Assembly (NCBI GenBank): GCA_938018155.1
Contig: CALIIG010000001.1
Span: forward strand, 1 to 5,356
Length of the DNA stretch: 5,356 bases
Direction of reading: 5' to 3'
Origin: an uncultured Prevotella sp.
GTDB taxonomy: Bacteria > Bacteroidota > Bacteroidia > Bacteroidales > Bacteroidaceae
Shown: piece after piece, positions 1 through 5,356 of the stretch
Layout: each line of letters starts with the position of its first letter
Position numbering within the stretch: position 1 is the stretch's first letter
Translations under genes and position numbers: made by a program
The notes under the pieces: model-generated
Seen by the model: only the letters and a program-made list of their open reading frames with translations
The model's database searches: none
What the model was told of the DNA's origin: nothing

Positions 1-114
1 ATAATTTCAACGGTTGGAACGCACAGTTTCATCCCATGAAACGCACGATTTCATCCTATGAAACTCACCGTTTCATCCTATGGAACGCACAGTTTCAATG
101 CTTGAAACTCTACG
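1..114. repeat. 22-bp tandem array of short hairpins (about five copies)
   Basis: The sequence repeats with an exact 22-bp period. Each unit is a 17-bp dyad close to GTTTCATCCTATGAAAC followed by a 5-bp linker such as GCACA, GCACG or TCACC. The dyad cores lie at 5-19, 27-41, 49-63, 71-85 and 93-107, each with 6-bp arms and a 3-nt loop. The first and last copies are the most diverged. The copy at 93-107 differs in both arms at once (TTTCAA/TTGAAA instead of TTTCAT/ATGAAA), so pairing is kept. The copies at 5-19 and 71-85 each have one T-G pair that would be a G-U wobble in a + strand transcript. The array may begin before the window. Its function is unknown; it could be an intergenic palindromic repeat family, a transcript-end structure or a protein-binding array. 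Confidence 0.85.
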
Positions 115-128
115 GGCAACCGTATTTA

Positions 129-332
129 ATGAATCACGCACTTATCGGCGACAAGCGCGTGGCAAGTAAACTCGGCGTGGGCAAGTTCAGCAACGTTTAC
201 GGTATCAGCGGCAACAACGTTACGGCAGGTCAGAAAGACTATGCCGCCCGCATGATGCAGATAGAGAAGCAGCGCGAGGAGTATTACAAGTCGCGCGAAA
301 CGCCGCCGGGTGTTATGGAGCAAGGTATATGA
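129..332 (+). CDS. Small hypothetical protein or gene fragment (67 aa)
   Basis: I do not recognise this frame. It is open upstream to an ATG at 36, but that ATG sits inside the hairpin array, whose 22-bp period is not a multiple of three, so the 36-128 part is unlikely to be coding. The ATG at 129 follows an AT-rich TATTTA and is the more sensible start, although no ribosome binding site is evident. The product is soluble and has no signal peptide or membrane segment. It contains a glycine-rich middle (KLGVGKFSNVYGISGNN) and a charged, probably helical C-terminal half (QKDYAARMMQIEKQREEYYK). Codon choice looks coding-like. Its stop overlaps the first ATG of the RHS-like fragment (ATGA at 329-332). 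It may be a small gene or the C-terminal remnant of a larger gene cut off by the repeat array. Confidence 0.35.
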   Translation: MNHALIGDKRVASKLGVGKFSNVYGISGNNVTAGQKDYAARMMQIEKQREEYYKSRETPPGVMEQGI

Positions 333-445
333 ATTCCGTTACATCACTGTGGTATGGGATGGACCCATTGGCCGAAAAGTATCCAAATGTATATTCTTAT
401 TGCTATACAAATAGTAATCCCATTATTTTATCGCATAAAAAGTAA
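329..445 (+). pseudogene. RHS-repeat-associated core domain remnant (38 codons)
   Basis: A short open frame reads SLWYGMDPLAEKYPNVYSY followed by CYTNSNPI, then leaves the family pattern and stops at TAA 443-445. The string matches the end of the RHS-repeat-associated core domain as known in Bacteroidota, where W-x-x-x-DP(L/M)A(E/D)KYP-x-x-x-Y-x-Y-C-x-N-NP is the signature just before the variable tip. The usual upstream YFGARYYD-type segment is missing, as are the YD repeats and any downstream toxin tip, so this is a scar of a much larger gene of the Rhs/polymorphic-toxin class. The intact family protein would be secreted or surface-delivered and carry a variable C-terminal toxin. The ATG at 329 could nominally start it, but translation as a functional product is doubtful. 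The family match is from recognition of the motif, not a search. Confidence 0.7.
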
Positions 446-598
446 TATTATTTTCAGTAAATGATACCTTATTTTCAGCCAAAAAGCACTTTGTTTTTTA
501 TAAAAAGGTACCTGCGTTTTTTGTTGAAGGCATGTTTTTGTTTGTTTTTATCTGGTTTCGTATTCTGTTTTTCTCTATTTCGCGAAAACTGAATGTAA
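446..598. other. AT-rich stretch with no recognisable gene
   Basis: This stretch is rich in T and A runs and has no open frame with coding character on either strand. The only structure seen is a 10-bp direct repeat, TTATTTTCAG, at 448-457 and 469-478, spaced 21 bp start to start. No convincing terminator hairpin with a T-tract was found, although T-runs are frequent. Confidence 0.6.
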
Positions 599-760
599 GG
601 AAGTTTCCAACTCCATTATTTGTTCTTTCGCTTGCAGGCAGGCATATTCTGCCAGAATTACAACGGCCTGAAGCCCTGCATTGATGAGGAAAACGGGCGG
701 CAGATGCCGGAGCAGTTTGTCAGAAAGTACGGTGTGCCGGACATGTGTGGTGCTGTATAA
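599..760 (+). pseudogene. Orphan gene tail of unknown family
   Basis: A + strand frame is open from just after a TAA at 596-598 to TAA 758-760. From about 632 it reads like a real protein end, including GLKPCIDEENGRQMPEQF and then VRKYGVPDM, with GC-richer codons than the AT-rich DNA before it. There is no ATG near its beginning; the first in-frame ATG is internal, in the RQMPEQ segment, so it looks like the C-terminal remnant of a gene that lost its 5' part. I do not recognise the family. A minus-strand frame of 71 codons covers the same bases, but its product is rich in L, V and H with no motif, as expected of an antisense shadow. The fragment may share its origin with the RHS scar upstream, but nothing in the sequence proves this. 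Confidence 0.4.
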
Positions 761-799
761 AGGTGCGAGGGTGCCTTCGTAAATAATCATTTTTAGGTA

Positions 800-830
800 T
801 TGTCAGTCGTTGCATATCTCTTTACCTTTG
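800..830 (+). promoter_or_regulatory. Bacteroidota-type sigma promoter for the outer-membrane operon
   Basis: TTG at 800-802 and TACCTTTG at 823-830 are separated by 20 bp. They fit the Bacteroidota primary-sigma consensus (a -33 TTTG/TTG element and a -7 TAnnTTTG element with 19-21 bp between). The -7 box is a perfect match. Transcription would start about 5-8 nt downstream, near 835-838, giving a leader of roughly 40-45 nt before the ATG at 880. No comparable match was seen in the two short gaps between the downstream genes, which suggests that one transcript covers all three. Confidence 0.72.
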
Positions 831-851
831 CATCCGGGGGATTTGTTCCTG

Positions 852-865
852 ACAGATATATCTGT
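852..865. promoter_or_regulatory. Perfect 14-bp dyad in the operon leader
   Basis: ACAGATATATCTGT is a perfect inverted repeat with no spacer. It lies about 15-30 nt downstream of the predicted transcription start and ends 14 nt before the ATG at 880. It could be an operator for a dimeric repressor of the operon. It could also form a short leader hairpin, though in RNA the central bases could not all pair, leaving a stem of about five pairs. No known regulator is assigned to this motif here. Confidence 0.45.
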
Positions 866-879
866 GTTTCTGGTTTTTA

Positions 880-3675
880 ATGGGCCTAAAATATTCAATT
901 ATAGCATTGTTTTCCTGGTTTTCGCTTTATTGTGCGGGGCAGAAGTATGTTAGTGTAAGCGGTATTGTGACTGATGCCGCTGACAAAACAGCGTTGCCCA
1001 TGGCTGCTGTTTCGTTTCAGGGGAAGCATCCCAAGGCTACGCTGACCCGTGCCGACGGACGTTTCTCGATAGATGTTGTGGCGGGCGAAAGTTATGTAAT
1101 GAAGGTGAGTTATGTGGGCTACGAGCCTTACAGGCGCACGGTGATATTTGCGGAGGGAACGACGCTTGATATTGCCCTGAAGGCTAATTTGAGCCTCAGC
1201 GAGGTAACTGTCACGGCCAGGGAAGCTCAGGGACCTGTCACAAAATCAATCATCGGTCGTGAGGCAATGAACCAACTGCAGCCGAATAGTCTGGCCGACC
1301 TCATGGAACTGTTACCCGGCGGCTACTCGAAAGACCCGAACATGGGAGTGGCCAACACGATAAGTCTGCGCGAAACGGGAAATCTTACGGCGAGCGGGGT
1401 GCAGTCGCGCAACAATGCCTTTGCCATATCATCGCTCGGAACGCAGTTTGTTATTGACGGAACGCCAGTCAATACCGATGCCAATCTTCAGTTTTCGCCG
1501 CTTTCGGATACACAGAGCATAACCTCGTCGAGCGGAAGGGAGAACTATCGGAACATAACCAATAAAGGTGTAGACATGCGTACGATAGGTACCGATGATA
1601 TTGAGCGTGTTGAGGTAATACGCGGCATTCCGTCAGTAGAATATGGCAACTTAACCAGCGGTATTGTGAATATCAGGAAGATTCGCCGAAGAATGCCGCT
1701 CTCGGGCCGGTTTAAGGCCGATGGTTACAGTAAGCTGTTCTCCCTGGGAAAGGGAATATCGCTCGATAAAAATGACACGAAGGTTGTTAACTTCGACCTG
1801 GGATACCTCGATTCCAGGATTGATCCTACGAATAATCTCGAAAACTACAAACGCCTGAACGCATCGCTGCGGTATACGCTTAAGCAGGTGACGGCAAAAA
1901 AGTATGAATGGAGATGGGAGTCGGCATTCGACTATTCGGGTTCTTTCGACAACAGCAAGTCTGATCCCGACCTCAATTACGGGCGCATCGACGAATACCG
2001 CTCCAACTACAATCGTATGGCTTTTACGAACAGCTGGTGGCTGAAACGTAAAAAGGGACTGCTGCGGGAGGTGGAAGTCAATACTTCGGTGTCGCAGCAA
2101 TTTGACCGTCTGCGCCAGAAGCGTCTCGTGGCTCCCCAGCGTTATGGCATCGTACCAATGGGATGGGAAGAGGGCGAACGTGAGGCTGCTGCGGTTTATG
2201 CAGAATATGTGGCCGACTATCTGTGCGATGGTAAACCATTTAATGCCTGGCTAAAAGCCAAAGGGCTTTTGGGCCTGAATGCAGGCAGGATGGAGAATTT
2301 ACTGAAGCTGGGTTTCAACTGGGACTATTCAAAGAACTATGGCGAAGGTCAGGTTTATGATATGAGCCGTCCGCTGAACGTAAATGGCTGGTCGGCCAGG
2401 CCCCGCCGCTATAAGGATATTCCCGCCCTGCAAAACCTGTCGTCCTTCATCGAAGACAATTTTACCGTGAAGACAGGCAGTAGCGTACTGGAAGGAATGA
2501 CGGGCATACGCCTCAGTACCATGCCCAACCTTGACAGGCACTTCGAAATGTGCGGAAAGGTATATGCCGACCCGCGCATAAACATAAACTGGCGGTTGCC
2601 CTACCTTATGGCTGGCGGCAGCCCGCTGCGTATTGCCCTTGCTTCGGGATGGGGACTGACAACAAAGAACCCGACACTCAACTATCTTTATCCTGACAAT
2701 TATTATAGCGACTTTGTAGAGCTGGCTTATTACGATACGCAAAAACCTGAACGCGACAGCAGATTTGTCGTAATGAGCTACCAGCAAGACCCTGCAAACT
2801 ATGCCATCAAACCTGCACGCAATGGGAAGTGGGAGGTGAGGGTAGACGTTGACTGGAAAGACAACTCGCTTAGCATTGATTATTTCCATGAGCGAATGAC
2901 GTCGGGCTTCCGCTATTCACGTATCTATGGCAATTATCTTTACAAGAAATATGATGTTTCGCAAATGTCTGCAGGTGCCGAATGGCGCACGCTTCCCTTT
3001 GAATACCGGCACGTACTTGATGGCTATCAGCAGGCATCGAATGGCAGCAAAATGATAAAACAGGGTATAGAATTACAATTTACCTCAGCCCGAATCCGGA
3101 CATTGCGCACCCGTATTAATGTCAGTGGAGCGTGGTTTCATACTACCTATACGAATAGCCAGCCCATGTTCGACCCCGTGAATGTGGTGATAAACAATCG
3201 TCCTGTGAGCGAATTGTACGTGGGTCTTTATAATTGGAACGATGGTCAGGTGAACGACAGGCTCAATACCAATTTCACATTTGATACCCAAATACCCGAA
3301 TGGGGCTTTATTTTTACAACGTCGGCACAGTGCATGTGGCTCATTAAAACCAAACGGCAGGAAAAAAACGGCTATCCGACAGCCTATATTTCGGCGGCCG
3401 ACGGACAAACTCACCCATATACATCAGCAAGTGAACAAGATGTTTTTTTAAAACAGCTGGTCCAGACTTACAGGGAAGATATGTTCCGGCCATTTGTAGT
3501 TCCCATGTCGATGATTGTTAATCTGAAAGCAACCAAGCGCATAGGCCGCTACATGCGACTGTCTTTCTTTGCCAATAAAATATTGGATTATTTACCCGAT
3601 TATAAGTCTAATGGTAAGGTAATACGCCGCAATGCCTCGCCCTATTTTGGCGTGGAGGCTAATCTTACAATTTAA
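880..3675 (+). CDS. TonB-dependent outer-membrane receptor with N-terminal CarboxypepD_reg-like domain
   Basis: This 931-aa protein should be an active transporter in the outer membrane, driven by TonB-ExbBD. Residues 1-20 form a signal peptide, with probable cleavage near YCAG|QK. Residues about 24-104 are a CarboxypepD_reg-like beta-sandwich (VSGIVTDAADKTALPMAAVSF, then TRADGRFSIDV and VSYVGYEPY). LSEVTVTA at 106-113 is the TonB-box-like segment seen at this position in Bacteroidota receptors. The plug spans about 114-267, with FVIDGTPVN at 190-198 and the closing DDIERVEVIRGIPSVEYGN and LTSGIVNI. The rest is a barrel with many alternating aromatic strands, ending in YFGVEANLTI. The length is normal for the family. 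ATG 880 is the first start after an in-frame TGA at 850-852, and it follows an A/T leader without a Shine-Dalgarno site. It is first in the operon, 33 nt before the DUF4876 lipoprotein. The substrate is unknown; the partner genes argue against a SusC/SusD glycan system. Confidence 0.95.
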   Translation: MGLKYSIIALFSWFSLYCAGQKYVSVSGIVTDAADKTALPMAAVSFQGKHPKATLTRADGRFSIDVVAGESYVMKVSYVGYEPYRRTVIFAEGTTLDIALKANLSLSEVTVTAREAQGPVTKSIIGREAMNQLQPNSLADLMELLPGGYSKDPNMGVANTISLRETGNLTASGVQSRNNAFAISSLGTQFVIDGTPVNTDANLQFSPLSDTQSITSSSGRENYRNITNKGVDMRTIGTDDIERVEVIRGIPSVEYGNLTSGIVNIRKIRRRMPLSGRFKADGYSKLFSLGKGISLDKNDTKVVNFDLGYLDSRIDPTNNLENYKRLNASLRYTLKQVTAKKYEWRWESAFDYSGSFDNSKSDPDLNYGRIDEYRSNYNRMAFTNSWWLKRKKGLLREVEVNTSVSQQFDRLRQKRLVAPQRYGIVPMGWEEGEREAAAVYAEYVADYLCDGKPFNAWLKAKGLLGLNAGRMENLLKLGFNWDYSKNYGEGQVYDMSRPLNVNGWSARPRRYKDIPALQNLSSFIEDNFTVKTGSSVLEGMTGIRLSTMPNLDRHFEMCGKVYADPRININWRLPYLMAGGSPLRIALASGWGLTTKNPTLNYLYPDNYYSDFVELAYYDTQKPERDSRFVVMSYQQDPANYAIKPARNGKWEVRVDVDWKDNSLSIDYFHERMTSGFRYSRIYGNYLYKKYDVSQMSAGAEWRTLPFEYRHVLDGYQQASNGSKMIKQGIELQFTSARIRTLRTRINVSGAWFHTTYTNSQPMFDPVNVVINNRPVSELYVGLYNWNDGQVNDRLNTNFTFDTQIPEWGFIFTTSAQCMWLIKTKRQEKNGYPTAYISAADGQTHPYTSASEQDVFLKQLVQTYREDMFRPFVVPMSMIVNLKATKRIGRYMRLSFFANKILDYLPDYKSNGKVIRRNASPYFGVEANLTI

Positions 3676-3708
3676 TTTTACCGTTCATTTATCCACGAAT
3701 AAAACAAG

Positions 3709-5013
3709 ATGAAACCGAAAACTATTATATATACTTTAGTACTGGCCGTACTTACGCTGATGTCATCGTGCAGCAATGATGATGTTCTCGCAGAGGTTTC
3801 AACAAATCTTACAATAGATTATCCCGCGAACGTGAAGAACCTTAAGGTTGTTTCAGAAAAAATTTTATTCATAAATCTTACGTCAGGAGAGCGGATAAAC
3901 TTAACCCAATCTGGTGATATTCATCTGCTCGAGGGGCTTTATGATTGTGTTTATTCAGCCGATGTAACATTTGAAAATGGCGACGGTTCCGAATCAGTTA
4001 TGTCGAAGAGAACACTTACGGGGAAGGCTGAGAATATTAGTATTACAAAGAATAATAGAAAGCTCAGAATAGAAACGTTCCTCTCAGCTGCAAACGACGA
4101 CTTTATTTTTGAGGAAATATTCTTTTCAGGTACGTTGCGCGCTTCAGGCTCACAATACTATGGTGATGGTTACATCAGGATATTTAACAATACCGACCAT
4201 GTGCTTTATGCTGACGGACTGGCCTTTTGTGAGTCGAAATTTAAATCGGTACAATATTTCAAATATTCGCCCGACATCCGTAAAGATACATTTTCCGTGT
4301 GGTCTCTTTACGTAATTCCTGGCAATGGTACAGACCATCCTGTTATGCCTGGCCGGTCGCTGATTATCTGCGATACCGGTATCGATCATCGTGTAGCCAA
4401 TCCCAATTCAATCGATTTAAGTAAGGCCGACTTCGAATGGTATGACATCTCTACCTCTCCATCCCATCTGGATATAGATAGTCCTACGGTACCCAATCTG
4501 GATAAATGGTATTGCTACACACTGAGTTTCTATGTTCTTCATAACCGTGGCTTTACATCGTTTGCCCTTGTCCGTATCCCAAAGAACATCAATAAAGAAA
4601 AGTATCTCAAGAACTATTCGTACACCTATTATTATACGATGTACCTTCCACAGGGAACTTTTCCTATGAAACAAACGGCTTACAAGATTCCCAATTCATG
4701 GATTGTGGATGGAGTGAACTGTAGTGTACAAAGTAATCGATTATGGAATATCCTTCCGCCTTCAATAGATGCGGGATGGACTCATGTCGGTTATACAGAT
4801 CGTGATAAGAATCGTTACTTCCGAAGTATCCGCCGTAAGCTACAGTTTATAGATGGGAGCGGTATTATTCATCTGCAAGATACGAATAATTCTTCTGACG
4901 ATTTCAACACCGAGTGCATTCCTTCGCTGATAGAAGAGCAGAAAACGGCTATCAGTGCTGATGGAACAAAGGCCTCGACGCTTACCTATGATGGCGTGAT
5001 ACCGAAGAAATAA
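3709..5013 (+). CDS. DUF4876-type lipoprotein, probably surface-exposed
   Basis: This 434-aa lipoprotein has a signal peptide of residues 1-20 with lipobox LMSSC and lipid cysteine C21. The residues after it, SNDD at 22-25, resemble the acidic surface-export signal of Bacteroidota lipoproteins, so it probably faces outward. Residues about 30-125 look like an Ig-like or transthyretin-like beta domain. Residues about 130-430 match my knowledge of DUF4876: EEIFFSGT, GDGYIRIFNNTDHVLYADGL at 152-171, PVMPGRSLIICDTGIDH at 211-227, NPNSIDLSKADFEWYD at 231-246, and a closing DAGWTHVGYTDRDK. The order of an E-I-F start, an I-x-N-x-T/S-D-x-x-L-Y-x-D-G strand pair and a PG-x-S-hydrophobic strand recalls lamin-tail-like folds (inference). 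It lies in an operon with a TonB receptor before and a DUF6850-like barrel after, and may be the receptor's substrate-binding or lid partner. Base composition is visibly more AT-rich than the receptor gene. The biochemical role is unknown. Confidence 0.88.
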   Translation: MKPKTIIYTLVLAVLTLMSSCSNDDVLAEVSTNLTIDYPANVKNLKVVSEKILFINLTSGERINLTQSGDIHLLEGLYDCVYSADVTFENGDGSESVMSKRTLTGKAENISITKNNRKLRIETFLSAANDDFIFEEIFFSGTLRASGSQYYGDGYIRIFNNTDHVLYADGLAFCESKFKSVQYFKYSPDIRKDTFSVWSLYVIPGNGTDHPVMPGRSLIICDTGIDHRVANPNSIDLSKADFEWYDISTSPSHLDIDSPTVPNLDKWYCYTLSFYVLHNRGFTSFALVRIPKNINKEKYLKNYSYTYYYTMYLPQGTFPMKQTAYKIPNSWIVDGVNCSVQSNRLWNILPPSIDAGWTHVGYTDRDKNRYFRSIRRKLQFIDGSGIIHLQDTNNSSDDFNTECIPSLIEEQKTAISADGTKASTLTYDGVIPKK

Positions 5014-5032
5014 ACGGATAAAAACAAAAAAG

Positions 5033-5356
5033 GTGAATAAAAAGACAGTTCCCTCTCTAATGGTAATTCTGTTTGTTGCTTTCAGTCGGGTGGTTCCGGT
5101 AAAAGCTTCAGATGATGTAATAGAAAGACAGAAGGAATACCGAAGCAATACCTACTCGTGGTTCTCTGGGATATATGGTAATCCCGCGATGCAGTGGAAT
5201 CGCTGTCAGTATTCGCTGAACCGACTGGGTGCAATCTGTACAAACAGCTCCTCAACACTCCCCAAACAATTGGAAGACGGCGATAAGGCAGTAGTAACAG
5301 GAGGTCATATTGACGCGTTTTTGCGAAAAAAGAGAATTTCCCTGTGGGGAACTGCA
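5033..5356 (+). CDS. DUF6850-type outer-membrane beta-barrel protein, N-terminal part (runs off window)
   Basis: A frame of 108 codons is open to the end of the window. It starts at GTG 5033, 19 nt after the preceding stop and behind an A-rich leader (AAAAACAAAAAAG). No in-frame ATG lies upstream before a TGA at 4997-4999. The next ATG (5060, codon 10) would remove the NKK basic end of the signal peptide, so GTG is the better start. Residues 1-25 form a signal peptide (NKK, then LMVILFVAF, with cleavage after PVKA). The mature part begins SDDVIERQKEYRSNTYSWF, then YGNPAMQW, YSLNRLGAI, STLPKQLEDGDKAVVTGGH and AFLRKKRISLWGTA. This resembles the start of DUF6850-family outer-membrane barrel proteins, which occur with DUF4876 lipoproteins. 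It would sit in the outer membrane as the third member of the operon. The C-terminal barrel is beyond the window, so intactness cannot be judged. Confidence 0.8.
   Translation, partial: MNKKTVPSLMVILFVAFSRVVPVKASDDVIERQKEYRSNTYSWFSGIYGNPAMQWNRCQYSLNRLGAICTNSSSTLPKQLEDGDKAVVTGGHIDAFLRKKRISLWGTA

Noticed and set aside
1..114. CRISPR array
   Set aside because: The units are 22 bp, back to back, and made of one dyad plus a near-constant 5-bp linker. There are no unique spacers of 25-45 bp.
36..128. Coding region from the ATG at 36
   Set aside because: This part lies in the hairpin array, whose 22-bp period shifts frame in each copy. The translated residues only reflect the repeat.
637..653. Hairpin GGCAG-N7-CTGCC as a terminator
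   Set aside because: No T-tract follows, and it lies inside the coding-like fragment.
760..780. AAGG...CCTT hairpin as a terminator for the upstream fragment
   Set aside because: The stem has only four pairs and is not followed by a T-run.
575..790. Minus-strand 71-codon protein
   Set aside because: Antisense to the coding-like tail on the + strand; no motif, signal peptide or plausible leader.
1651..2100. Minus-strand 149-codon frame inside the TonB receptor gene
   Set aside because: It lies wholly within the receptor coding sequence, and its product has no recognisable domain. The same holds for the minus-strand frames at 2329-2889 and 3085-3414.
880..5013. SusC/SusD glycan-uptake pair
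   Set aside because: The lipoprotein has DUF4876-like motifs rather than SusD-like TPR features, and the receptor is not evidently of the SusC subgroup; no glycan-degrading enzyme is in the window.
4840..5148. Minus-strand 102-codon frame across the junction of genes two and three
   Set aside because: It overlaps the end of the DUF4876 gene and the signal peptide region of the third gene, both of which are well supported on the + strand.

Overview
The window looks like chromosome from a Bacteroidales bacterium, most likely Prevotella or a close relative. Four things point there. The TonB-dependent receptor has an N-terminal carboxypeptidase-regulatory-like domain. A lipoprotein carries an SNDD signal just after its lipid cysteine. 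The promoter has the Bacteroidota form (TTG, 20 bp, TAnnTTTG). Translation starts follow A/T-rich leaders rather than clear Shine-Dalgarno sites. The genus is inferred from general character, not from a marker gene.

Left part (1-799): no clearly intact gene. It opens with a 22-bp-period tandem array of small hairpins (about 1-114). A 67-codon frame of unknown nature follows (129-332). Next is a short fragment that reads as the conserved end of an RHS-repeat-associated core domain (329-445), then AT-rich DNA with no visible gene (446-598), then another orphan open stretch that looks like a gene tail (599-760). This resembles the debris of a decayed Rhs/polymorphic-toxin locus or another accessory region.

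Right part (800-5356): a tightly spaced operon on the + strand. A good promoter at 800-830 and a perfect 14-bp dyad in the leader (852-865) precede a 931-aa TonB-dependent outer-membrane receptor (880-3675). After 33 nt comes a 434-aa lipoprotein of the DUF4876 type (3709-5013). After 19 nt comes a GTG-started protein that runs off the window (5033 onward) and looks like the N-terminus of a DUF6850-type outer-membrane beta-barrel protein.

How they may work together (inference): the first gene is an active TonB-energised importer, the second probably a surface-facing lipoprotein partner, and the third a second outer-membrane barrel. Together they would form an outer-membrane uptake or surface module of unknown substrate. 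It is not a SusC/SusD pair: the lipoprotein is not SusD-like and the receptor is not evidently of the SusC subgroup. The substrate cannot be read from this window. Genes beyond the right edge would be the best clue.
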